This document shows positions 1-6,071 of a stretch of 6,071 nt of DNA, piece after piece. Position 1 is the stretch's first letter; each line of letters starts with the position of its first letter. Location of the stretch: the NCBI GenBank assembly GCA_964483785.1, contig CAZACW010000085.1, positions 1-6,071 on the forward strand, given 5' to 3'. The position numbers and the translations under genes are program-made. The notes under the pieces were generated by a model. The model was not told where the DNA came from, did not search any database, and saw nothing but the letters and a program-made list of their open reading frames with translations. The stretch is from JABDGZ01 sp964483785 (GTDB lineage: Bacteria > Omnitrophota > Gorgyraeia > Zapsychrales > Fredricksoniimonadaceae).

Positions 1-1
1 G

Positions 2-199
2 GACGAGTTAAAGGAGGCGCTGGCTGGTGACTTGTCACCCGCTGATCGTGCTGCGGGCAATGACGACGTCGAGAATATCAAAGCTGTCCTCGAAAACCTG
101 CGGGAAAAAGGGGGGATTTCATGGAACAATTCCTTGCCCAGGGTCATGCTTGCGGATTGGATCGCGGCAATGCTGCCGCTGTACTGCCCGGTCAGTTGA
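2..199 (+). CDS. Possible 3' end of a plus-strand gene, unidentified (partial)
   Basis: From base 2 the plus strand is open to a TGA at 197-199. The first 40 codons look like real protein: a charged, helical sequence (DELKEALAGDLSPADRAAG, then NDDVENIKAVLENLREKGG) with a strong excess of purines at first codon positions. After about base 120 the frame runs antisense through the trbL start and loses this character. The genuine coding part is therefore probably only 2-120. I do not recognise the family. It may be the remains of an inserted or neighbouring gene, or a foreign piece joined in assembly. The opposite-strand reading of the same bases looks like a shadow. Confidence 0.35.
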   Translation, partial: DELKEALAGDLSPADRAAGNDDVENIKAVLENLREKGGISWNNSLPRVMLADWIAAMLPLYCPVS

Positions 200-228
200 T
201 TGAAGATGTTCATGACCGCGGCATTCAT
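121..228 (-). CDS. trbL: TrbL/VirB6-like protein, N-terminal fragment
   Basis: The ATG at 228-226 overlaps the trbJ stop as ATGA and is preceded by GGGGGAG (242-236) at 7 nt, so a gene clearly starts here. The first 36 residues include MNIFNQLTGQY (6-16) and IAAIQSASMTLGKELF (20-35), which fits the amphipathic N-terminus of TrbL, the polytopic inner-membrane channel protein. In trb clusters trbL (or trbK then trbL) follows trbJ. A hydrophobic membrane segment should come next, but the frame instead goes into a Ser/Arg/Pro-rich stretch from about position 120 on. The frame stays open to the window edge (76 codons), yet the last 40 do not look like TrbL. The end given here marks where the resemblance stops, not a stop codon. 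The gene name rests mainly on position and is tentative. Confidence 0.5.
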
Positions 229-929
229 GGCTGTTCTCCCCCAGCATCAGCGTTTGCGCCGTTGTCCGACGGCTGGACCATCTGCTGCATGGTCTTGATC
301 ATGTCCTGTTTTTCACGGATATCCCTCATGGTGGTCACGGCCTGGACAAGGATGTTCTCGCTCAGCAATTCCCGGGTGGACTGCAATTGCGCGATGGTCT
401 GGGCCGCCATCTCGTTGGAGGTCTGCAGGGCCTGGGTCTGGCCCTGCGCCTGGTCATTCTTGGACATGAGGGTATTGACCGCGTCCGTTTCCTTTTGGTA
501 ATTCTGCCTCTCCTGGCTGACCCGATCGACGGCATTTTGCATGACATTCAGGGTGCTTTGGTCAATGGTATTTTCCCTGTCCGTCATATTCCCGCCGGCA
601 GGAAGATCATTGATCTGCTGCTGCATCTGGGCCAAAAGAGACTGGGTCTGGTTGGACAGCGCCGTGCCTTGGCTTGTGATGCCGCTTAATTGGCTCCTTA
701 ATGCATCAATATCATTGAATTGATCATGGTACGTTGAGATGGATTTCAAGCCCTGCACCTGGTTCTTGATCATTTCGATCTGCTGATAAAGGCCCTGCAA
801 TTGGCGGATATTTTCCATGATCAATTCGATATTATTGAGAATCTGGGTGTGTTCCGTGGCCACGTCCTGGGCCCGGACATGCAAAGGAAAACTGCCCATC
901 AGCACCAGGACGGAAAAAATCAAATTCAT
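225..929 (-). CDS. trbJ: TrbJ/VirB5 family conjugal transfer protein
   Basis: A 234-residue exported protein. Residues 1-20 form a signal peptide ending LHVRA|QD. The mature part is Gln-rich and almost wholly helical, with coiled-coil character (NIELIMENIRQLQGLYQQIE, 32-51 of the mature-plus-leader form chosen here, approximate), as in the TrbJ/VirB5 family, whose members act in the periplasm and at the pilus tip. The start at 929 is preferred because it gives an ATGA overlap with the trbE stop and has AGAGGA (940-935) 5 nt upstream. An upstream in-frame ATG at 956 would add MAFDQKRTA, which supplies the positive charge that the leader otherwise lacks, and a GAGG lies 7 nt before it, so this start is a real alternative. 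The C-terminus is polar and disordered (PSDNGANADAGGEQP). The gene overlaps the following trbL start by 4 bp. Confidence 0.85.
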   Translation of the reverse strand: MNLIFSVLVLMGSFPLHVRAQDVATEHTQILNNIELIMENIRQLQGLYQQIEMIKNQVQGLKSISTYHDQFNDIDALRSQLSGITSQGTALSNQTQSLLAQMQQQINDLPAGGNMTDRENTIDQSTLNVMQNAVDRVSQERQNYQKETDAVNTLMSKNDQAQGQTQALQTSNEMAAQTIAQLQSTRELLSENILVQAVTTMRDIREKQDMIKTMQQMVQPSDNGANADAGGEQP

Positions 930-3310
930 AGCTGTCCTCTTTTGATCAAAAGCCATTCACGGGCCTCGTCCAATAACCCTTTGTTCTGCATCCACATGGC
1001 CGGCCATAATTCCCCGTGATTGTGCATCAAATCCTTGACCATCTGCCTCTCCTGAGGCGATGTGCCTGCCCCGTAAAAGCTGAGTTCCAACCGGCTTAAG
1101 CCCAAATCGATCAAACGGTCCCCTACGCCCCTGGCAGTCACGTAATAATGCTTTTTGCGTTCTGCCTGGCTGATAATATCAATCTGGCGTTCATTGAGCC
1201 CAAAGGCCTCATACAAAATTTTGTTTCCCGCCTCCCTGGCTGCAGGATTAGGCAAAAAGACCTTGGTGGGACAGCTTTCATGAATGAAATGCACATACGG
1301 CGAATGGACAATGTCTGAAAGGCTTTGGGTGGCTAAGATCACGCAGGCATTGTTCTTGCGGACCGTCCTTAAAAATTCTATCCAATAAGTCATGAAGGTC
1401 TCATGCATCATGATCAGCCATCCTTCGTCGATGATGATAAAGGCCGGAGAGCCGTCCAAAGAGGTTTGGATTTTATGGAATAAATACAGAAGGACAGGCG
1501 TGCTCAACCGCTTGTCCAAGGCCATCAATTGGGAAATTTCAAAGGTTTGAAATCTTGATCTTTTAAACCCGTCTTCCTGGGCATCCAATAAAGGCGACAT
1601 ATACCCTTCCTTGATCTGCACAAAGGGCCTTAAGGCTTCCTTGATCTGTTCATGCTGTAAATTCAGATAAAAATCAGACAGGGTCCTGGACGCGGACCGG
1701 CTGGTGTCCCGCACGGCGGTCTCGATGGCGGCGCGCAAGGACGGGTCCACGGCCAATCCTTGCAGGGTGACCATCCTTTCAATCCAAAAGCAGGCCCATT
1801 TCTGTTCATTCAAATCCTCTAAATCAGCCAGGGGGCAAAAGGCCGGGCCACCCTCGTCGCCCATGATATCGTAATAATCCCCTTCCAAGGCATGGGTCAG
1901 CACATATTGGCTGTGCCCTTTGTCAAAAATAAATACCCGGGCCCCGGCATAGCGCAGGGCTGAATTGGCAATATGCGACAAAAAAACGGATTTGCCGGCG
2001 CCGGTGGGCCCGAAGATCAGGGTATGGCCCACATCCCCCACATGCACATTAAACCGAAACGGCGTGGTGCCGCTGGTGGCGGCATAGAACAAAGGCGGTG
2101 AATCCAACGGATACAAAGGGCATGGATTGTGCGCCGCTCCTGTCCACACATCGGTAAGGGTCAGCATATGCGCCAGGTTTTGGGTGCTGATCAAAGGTTT
2201 GCGGATATTTTTCAGCGTATCGCCCGGCAGACTGCCGAGATAGGCCTCGACGGTATTCATGGTTTCGATGATGGAAGGAAACCAGTGATTGTTAAGCAGG
2301 TCCCGGGTATATTCCAGTTTTCTGGTCAACCGGGCCTGGTCTTTTTCAAAGATCACGACCATCAAGGTGGCGTACCCAAAGTTGACCTGGCCCAATTCCA
2401 AAGATTCCTGGGCTGATTTGGTCTCTTCGATCTTGGCCAGGACCGAGCGGTTGGCCGCATCAGGATCGAGCCGCGGGTCCTTGCCCAGGGCGCCCAGGAT
2501 CATTTGGGCGATGGAATATTTCATGCCTAAGTATTTGCCCTGATATTCCTCGATGATGGCCAGGGCATCGACGGGATCATAAAACAAAAACCGCGAAGAA
2601 AACCTGTATTCAAAAGGCAGGGCCGAGAGCGCATGCAGAATGCCCGCATAACTCTCATAGGGAAATTGGGTCAGGGTCACAATGCCGATCCATTGATCGC
2701 CGATCTTGGGCGCCTCTGCAGTGATGAATTCATGGGCCCCTAAATAATGGTTCAGATAACAAGGCGGCGCAGGCACAGGCACCTGGGCCTTGCTGGCGCA
2801 GATGCACTGATTGAGAAAGGTCATCATTTCAGCGGAACTCATGCGTTTGATCTTGAGGATATTGGCCATGTGTCCCTGAAATTCCCCGAGCTTTTGGTTG
2901 AAGATGGCGGTATTGTCCATGGCTGAAGGCAGATAGGAAAAACTGAGCGTGTATAAATTTTCGAAATGGCCGCCCTCTGCCGCGTAGCGTTTGCGCCTGT
3001 GGTTTTCGATCAAAATAGATGTGGCCTGCTGAAAATGATGGCTCTGAGGGTATTCCTGGGAGGCGATCCTGATCATGTCCGTATGCAGGGCCCAGCCATT
3101 GCCGAATTTCTGGAAGGCCGTCTGGATTTGGGAAGCCAACTGGTCTTCCTGGGGCCCCAGGGACGAATCCATGTCCGGCCCTGAATAATAAAAACAGCCC
3201 AGGAGACTGCCGTCGCGATTGAGCAGAACGCCTTCATCGAGGAATTCAAAATAATTGATCAGGGACGGAAAGCCCGCGGCCCCGTGCGTGAATTCTTTGA
3301 CTGGAAACAT
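926..3310 (-). CDS. trbE: TrbE/VirB4 family conjugative transfer ATPase
   Basis: A 794-residue protein, close to the usual ~800 for VirB4-type ATPases, which energise pilus biogenesis and substrate transfer at the inner membrane. The N-terminal CagE/TrbE/VirB domain (about 1-400) includes DGSLLGCFYYSGPD (33-46). The RecA-like ATPase domain holds Walker A GPTGAGKS (434-441), Walker B FIIIDEGW (624-631, catalytic D628/E629) and the downstream LATQS motif (659-663). All key nucleotide-binding residues are present, so the enzyme looks active. The ATG is one base after the trbD stop (TGA-T-ATG) with no good Shine-Dalgarno, which points to coupled re-initiation. The last codons overlap the next gene as ATGA. 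TrbE rather than another VirB4 relative is preferred because of the flanking C, D and J genes. Confidence 0.96.
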   Translation of the reverse strand: MFPVKEFTHGAAGFPSLINYFEFLDEGVLLNRDGSLLGCFYYSGPDMDSSLGPQEDQLASQIQTAFQKFGNGWALHTDMIRIASQEYPQSHHFQQATSILIENHRRKRYAAEGGHFENLYTLSFSYLPSAMDNTAIFNQKLGEFQGHMANILKIKRMSSAEMMTFLNQCICASKAQVPVPAPPCYLNHYLGAHEFITAEAPKIGDQWIGIVTLTQFPYESYAGILHALSALPFEYRFSSRFLFYDPVDALAIIEEYQGKYLGMKYSIAQMILGALGKDPRLDPDAANRSVLAKIEETKSAQESLELGQVNFGYATLMVVIFEKDQARLTRKLEYTRDLLNNHWFPSIIETMNTVEAYLGSLPGDTLKNIRKPLISTQNLAHMLTLTDVWTGAAHNPCPLYPLDSPPLFYAATSGTTPFRFNVHVGDVGHTLIFGPTGAGKSVFLSHIANSALRYAGARVFIFDKGHSQYVLTHALEGDYYDIMGDEGGPAFCPLADLEDLNEQKWACFWIERMVTLQGLAVDPSLRAAIETAVRDTSRSASRTLSDFYLNLQHEQIKEALRPFVQIKEGYMSPLLDAQEDGFKRSRFQTFEISQLMALDKRLSTPVLLYLFHKIQTSLDGSPAFIIIDEGWLIMMHETFMTYWIEFLRTVRKNNACVILATQSLSDIVHSPYVHFIHESCPTKVFLPNPAAREAGNKILYEAFGLNERQIDIISQAERKKHYYVTARGVGDRLIDLGLSRLELSFYGAGTSPQERQMVKDLMHNHGELWPAMWMQNKGLLDEAREWLLIKRGQL
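935..940 (-). promoter_or_regulatory. Ribosome binding site of trbJ
   Basis: AGAGGA on the minus strand, 5 nt before the ATG at 929-927. It decides in favour of the shorter trbJ form. Its first two bases are also the end of a 14-bp perfect palindrome (939-952), so a small hairpin in the mRNA could partly cover it. Confidence 0.6.
939..952. repeat. 14-bp perfect palindrome at the trbE-trbJ boundary
   Basis: CTTTTGATCAAAAG reads the same on both strands. It lies inside the last trbE codons (encoding LLIKR), between the two candidate trbJ start codons. In RNA it could form a weak 5-bp stem with a 4-base loop. The core TTTTGATCAAAA recurs at 5550-5561, also over a LIKR coding stretch, so amino-acid constraint may explain it. 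Confidence 0.5.
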
Positions 3311-3311
3311 A

Positions 3312-3629
3312 TCAGATTTTTCTGTGGCGTTTGGGAATACTGCGGGGGGTGTTGATTTTTTCCCGGGCTGGGTAAAAATCCCGGTACCTCAGTGCTCTTA
3401 AAAAAATCTTGGTGGCCCAGGGGTCGATTTTGGCGTAATGCTTGCTCAATAACAGGCCGGCGGTCCATAAACAAAGCGCCAGGCCAAGAGACCAAAGGTC
3501 CCGGCCGATTGTGCAAAGACTTAAAACCAGACAGGTCAATAAAATAATATTTTCCCGCTCTCCACCTAAAAGCAGAATGGGCCGGGTCAAACTTGCAAAA
3601 ATGGGCGCGCTCTTTTTAGAATAAAGCAT
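3312..3629 (-). CDS. trbD: TrbD/VirB3 family inner-membrane conjugal transfer protein
   Basis: A 105-residue protein with the hallmarks of the VirB3/TrbD family: an N-terminal polar stretch leading to TRPILLLGGERE (15-26), two closely spaced hydrophobic segments (about 27-42 and 44-62), and a basic cytoplasmic tail that contains YRDFYPAR (82-89), like the Y-x-x-Y-P-A region of TrbD. In related systems VirB3 sits in the inner membrane and binds the VirB4 ATPase; in some systems the two are fused. Here they are separate but adjacent, with a gap of one base to trbE. The ATG lies 3 nt after the trbC stop and has no clear Shine-Dalgarno, so translation probably depends on ribosomes finishing trbC. 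The tail after residue 90 (many K, R, P) is longer than I would expect for the family. Confidence 0.88.
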   Translation of the reverse strand: MLYSKKSAPIFASLTRPILLLGGERENIILLTCLVLSLCTIGRDLWSLGLALCLWTAGLLLSKHYAKIDPWATKIFLRALRYRDFYPAREKINTPRSIPKRHRKI

Positions 3630-3632
3630 GAC

Positions 3633-3947
3633 TTACATTTGGGCGGAAAACAGGGCCGCGTGTATTAATAGAGAAGACGCAAAAAAGACAATGCCTCCTA
3701 CGGCAATGATGTTGGTTAATTGATGTATGCCCTCTCCAATGCCTTTACCGAACGCATTCATGAAACCCCAAAGGCCGATGGCGATCAAAAGGACAGAGGT
3801 GGGAAAAAGGCCGGTGGTCAGGTCTTGCGCGATTTGGTAAAGCTGGTTTGACATGACTAAGATTTGGGAGCTGGTGGTGGCATGGGCGTTTGAAACGCAA
3901 AAGAACAATGATCCGGATAAAACAGGCAATACCTTGATGAATTTCAT
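3633..3947 (-). CDS. trbC: TrbC/VirB2 family conjugative pilin precursor
   Basis: A 104-residue small membrane protein, predicted to be the major pilin subunit of the mating-pair-formation apparatus. Residues 1-23 are a signal peptide: K2 and K5, a hydrophobic core, and an AHA|T cleavage site, leaving a mature form of about 80 residues, the usual size for this family. Two hydrophobic segments follow (about 47-66 and 79-100), separated by a short polar, Gly-rich loop (GKGIGEG, 67-73), the VirB2/TrbC hairpin arrangement. The start is supported by a strong Shine-Dalgarno AAGGAG (3958-3953), 5 nt before the ATG. It is the first gene after the promoter and is followed 3 nt later by trbD. The assignment rests on topology and on the neighbours more than on sequence identity, since pilins diverge fast. 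The sequence does not show whether the subunit is cyclised, as RP4 TrbC is. Confidence 0.88.
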   Translation of the reverse strand: MKFIKVLPVLSGSLFFCVSNAHATTSSQILVMSNQLYQIAQDLTTGLFPTSVLLIAIGLWGFMNAFGKGIGEGIHQLTNIIAVGGIVFFASSLLIHAALFSAQM

Positions 3948-3968
3948 GGCTTCTCCTTGGCTCAGGAC

Positions 3969-3994
3969 TTGTTAAATTTGATGAATAATAACAA
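3969..3994. promoter_or_regulatory. Inverted repeat over the -10/transcription start, possible operator
   Basis: Arms TTGTTA (3969-3974) and TAACAA (3989-3994) are perfect inverted copies separated by 14 bp. They span from the first bases of the -10 box to just past the predicted transcription start, where a repressor would block the promoter. A second, imperfect 15-bp dyad (TTGA...TCAA, 3999-4013) covers the -35 box. In such AT-rich DNA both could be chance, so the operator role is only an inference. Confidence 0.25.
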
Positions 3995-4013
3995 TAAATT
4001 GATATTTTGTCAA
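3985..4013 (-). promoter_or_regulatory. Sigma70-type promoter of the trb operon
   Basis: On the minus strand a perfect -35 box TTGACA (4013-4008) is followed by a 17-nt spacer and a -10 box TATTAT (3990-3985, one mismatch to TATAAT). Transcription would start near 3978, leaving a leader of about 30 nt before the trbC start codon. The surrounding gap between the large upstream gene and trbC is strongly AT-rich. The near-consensus boxes and the position just before the first gene of a closely packed gene run make this the likely operon promoter. Confidence 0.8.
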
Positions 4014-4038
4014 GTGTTAATGTAAAAAAATATTGTTC

Positions 4039-6071
4039 TTAAGACAAAAATTGCTGCAGGCTGGTCATGGACTGGATTTTAACAATCGTAAACTTGACCC
4101 CGACAGCTGTTCGCCATTGGGCCAATTGGGCGGGGTCCATTTGCAATGCAATGCCCGGCCCCCCATTGTTTTGAATGCTTAGAGTCTGGTCAGAACTGAA
4201 ATCAATACCGCCGTTATCCGCTGATAACTGGGCCCTGTTGCCTCTTGAGAATCCTAGCATTGTAAAACCAGAGCCGACGGCTTTGGAAACCCAGATAGAC
4301 AATAACTGCCTCAAATTCAAATTTTGCGGAGGTTCGTATAGCGATTCTTCATTAATATCATCAACTTTACCATATACGGCATCCATGACATTCTTATCCA
4401 GCAACGCTGGAGGCAAGATCATGACAATGGCATCATGGGCCCAATAATGAAACCGAAAGTCGTTTTTGAATAAATCATATTTGTAGGCAATGTTAAATAA
4501 CCGAAACAATTCAAATAGGGCCGTCTTACTTGCCGGATCAACAATTTGTCCCAATTGGCCATTTCTGATCAATGCCAATTCTTCCGGTGTGCCATGGACA
4601 ATTTGATACCTGCCCCGTTTGGATGCATACAGTGTAATATGCCTCCCGAACCAAATCTTTGCGCCTTCATCCACCTTCCGAATTAATTCATGGTTCCAGC
4701 CCGGTTGACCCTTAAATCCCAAGAGAAATAAAGTAAATAAAGTTGCATATCTTGCCTTTCTTCTCGATTCTATATCATTATCCTTGACGCCCATGGGGTC
4801 TAAAAAGTTATGAATAAGGCCCTCTACCAATTCATCCGTAGGAAATCTCGCGCCTATGGCATAGGAAAAACGCTGCCTTTCCAGAGAATTAGGATCAGCT
4901 AATCCAGGCAATTGGGCCTCAAGAGGGGTGATCATCGCCGGGCTGGCATGGGGCAGCAAGACCAAGGTGGTATATTCTGCTTGAGGTCCGACCACGATAA
5001 CATTTGAGGGCTGAATGTGCAACAGAGTATCAAGGACTTGTACGGCAGTAGGGATGATTATTTCGGTGCCACCGGAACTGAAACCAATGTTGATTCTTTT
5101 GGTATAATTTGTCCATGCTTGCAGGACATAGGGAATACCATAATTTCTCACATTAACAACGAACGAAAGCTGTTCCTCTTCAGGAAATTCGGCGTTTTTA
5201 AGAAACTCCGATATATCTTTATGTTCTAAATGAAACTTGGCCCTTTGGTCTTCTTTCACATTAAGCTCGATATTATATAGCAAACTATCCAAGCGATGCG
5301 GGTCACGATCGACCAATATGATCTTGCTTGCTCCCAGACGCTCTGCAGCCACGGCCAGAAGGCCGCTGGGGCCGGCCCCCAAATCCATAAAGGTGGTGCC
5401 TTTGATCCTGTCTGCATGGAATATCATTCCCGCTAATACGCCCATGGTATATCCGCCATATAAATAGATACCCCTTGGATTGTCAAAATAAATGTCCGAA
5501 TCTTGATAATGCTGAAGGTTGTCTTCATAATCCAAAAGGGTCATTTCTCTTTTGATCAAAAATGGATATTTCAAAATTTGCGCATCGAGGCCCTCGGCTT
5601 CATCATCATGGACAACGATAAACGGCCCTTCGCGGAAATATTTCACCCGATGGGCCTGCTTGTCTTCCAGCCACTTGATGGGAAGGCTTTGCGCTCCCAA
5701 ATGGGCCCTTGTTACAAAGACCTCTGATGCATCTATATGAAGGGCCTGCATAACGGCCTTTTCCACCCCATTGGTTTCTTGTTCCGACGGCAATGCCGGC
5801 GTGCTCTTATCTGACTGATCAGGGGCAATGGAAGCAAGGTCAACCAAGACGCTGCTTTTGCCCGCCGGGCTGATGGATTTAAAAACGCCGCGGTTTTCTT
5901 CATAGGCCATGGCCGCATCCATGCGCTTGACATCAACCCCGCCGGAGAAGTATTTTCGAGGGATGGGTTGATGGGTGATGGGATCTTGCTCGTCCTTGAT
6001 GAAATTATAGACACCTTTCTTGAATGCTTGCAGGTACCGCCGATAAATAACCTCCACAACCCCGGGGGTTG
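4039..6071 (-). CDS. Large protein with class I SAM-dependent methyltransferase-like domain, 5' partial
   Basis: At least 676 residues are visible. The first possible start is a GTG at 6057-6055, but it has no Shine-Dalgarno sequence and the frame is open upstream to the window edge, so this is probably the C-terminal part of a longer protein. Numbering from that GTG, residues about 195-260 form the start of a Rossmann methyltransferase fold: an entry helix (GIYLYGGYTMG, 197-206), motif I FMDLGAGPSG (223-232) and an acidic strand-2 end ILVDRD (247-252), most like the ribosomal-protein/small-molecule methyltransferases of the PrmA type. The usual catalytic NPP(Y/F)-type strand-4 motif is not seen; the corresponding place reads VVNVRNYGIPY (300-310). 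Residues about 310-600 are unrecognised. The last ~55 residues (GGIDF, DPAQLAQW, IQSMTSLQQFLS) form a separate tail. No signal peptide or membrane segment is visible, so it is likely cytoplasmic. Substrate unknown. It ends with TAA before the trb promoter, so it is probably not part of that operon. Confidence 0.75.
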   Translation of the reverse strand, partial: TPGVVEVIYRRYLQAFKKGVYNFIKDEQDPITHQPIPRKYFSGGVDVKRMDAAMAYEENRGVFKSISPAGKSSVLVDLASIAPDQSDKSTPALPSEQETNGVEKAVMQALHIDASEVFVTRAHLGAQSLPIKWLEDKQAHRVKYFREGPFIVVHDDEAEGLDAQILKYPFLIKREMTLLDYEDNLQHYQDSDIYFDNPRGIYLYGGYTMGVLAGMIFHADRIKGTTFMDLGAGPSGLLAVAAERLGASKIILVDRDPHRLDSLLYNIELNVKEDQRAKFHLEHKDISEFLKNAEFPEEEQLSFVVNVRNYGIPYVLQAWTNYTKRINIGFSSGGTEIIIPTAVQVLDTLLHIQPSNVIVVGPQAEYTTLVLLPHASPAMITPLEAQLPGLADPNSLERQRFSYAIGARFPTDELVEGLIHNFLDPMGVKDNDIESRRKARYATLFTLFLLGFKGQPGWNHELIRKVDEGAKIWFGRHITLYASKRGRYQIVHGTPEELALIRNGQLGQIVDPASKTALFELFRLFNIAYKYDLFKNDFRFHYWAHDAIVMILPPALLDKNVMDAVYGKVDDINEESLYEPPQNLNLRQLLSIWVSKAVGSGFTMLGFSRGNRAQLSADNGGIDFSSDQTLSIQNNGGPGIALQMDPAQLAQWRTAVGVKFTIVKIQSMTSLQQFLS

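Noticed and set aside
105..118. Homopolymer AAAAAGGGGGG as a frameshift error that breaks trbL
   Set aside because: Shifting into either other minus frame gives non-hydrophobic peptides that soon stop, so a simple indel does not restore a TrbL membrane segment.
121..1019. Several plus-strand open frames opposite trbJ and the trbE 3' end
   Set aside because: They are antisense to genes with clear family features and signal peptide, have no ribosome sites, and their translations show no recognisable protein character.
4020..4046. Possible terminator after the large gene (TTGTCTTAAGAACAA followed by a T run on the minus strand)
   Set aside because: Only four terminal base pairs (TTGT/ACAA) form cleanly around an AT-rich core and there is no GC stem, so it is too weak to call an intrinsic terminator.
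5547..5561. 15-base exact repeat CTCTTTTGATCAAAA shared with 937-951
   Set aside because: Both copies encode LIKR in minus-strand genes, so the match is explained by shared amino acids and codons. There are only two copies, with no array or spacing pattern.

Overview
The window carries one set of genes, all transcribed on the minus strand. In order of transcription (high to low coordinates) they are the 3' part of a large protein with a SAM-binding methyltransferase-like fold, an AT-rich gap holding a near-consensus promoter, and a tightly packed run of mating-pair-formation genes of a P-type (Trb/VirB-like) type IV secretion system: trbC (VirB2 pilin), trbD (VirB3), trbE (VirB4 ATPase), trbJ (VirB5) and the first codons of a probable trbL (VirB6). 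The gene order C-D-E-J-L is that of Ti-plasmid/ICE-type trb clusters, with no trbK between J and L. The remaining expected genes (trbB, F, G, H, I) would lie outside the window.

Region by region: 6071-4039 is a methyltransferase-like ORF that is open at the window edge and probably the C-terminal part of a longer protein. 4038-3948 contains TTGACA-N17-TATTAT driving the trb genes. 3947-225 is trbC-D-E-J, joined by overlaps or gaps of 1-3 nt, so probably one translationally coupled operon. 228-121 looks like the start of trbL. About 120-1 no longer looks like trbL on either reading; it looks more like coding sequence on the opposite strand, so either something has been inserted there or the sequence is chimeric near its end.

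Together the trb genes would build the inner-membrane and pilus part of a conjugation channel: TrbE powers the assembly, TrbC is the pilin, TrbD helps anchor TrbE, TrbJ is the pilus-tip/adhesin-like subunit and TrbL the polytopic channel protein. Signal peptides, Shine-Dalgarno sites and a sigma70-type promoter show a bacterium. The C-terminal tail of the large upstream protein (a 'GGID..' segment followed by 'DPAQL' and 'IQSMTSLQQFL') resembles, from memory only, a tail seen on large proteins of Omnitrophota. I offer that lineage as a tentative guess. Whether the cluster sits on a plasmid or an integrated element cannot be told from this window.
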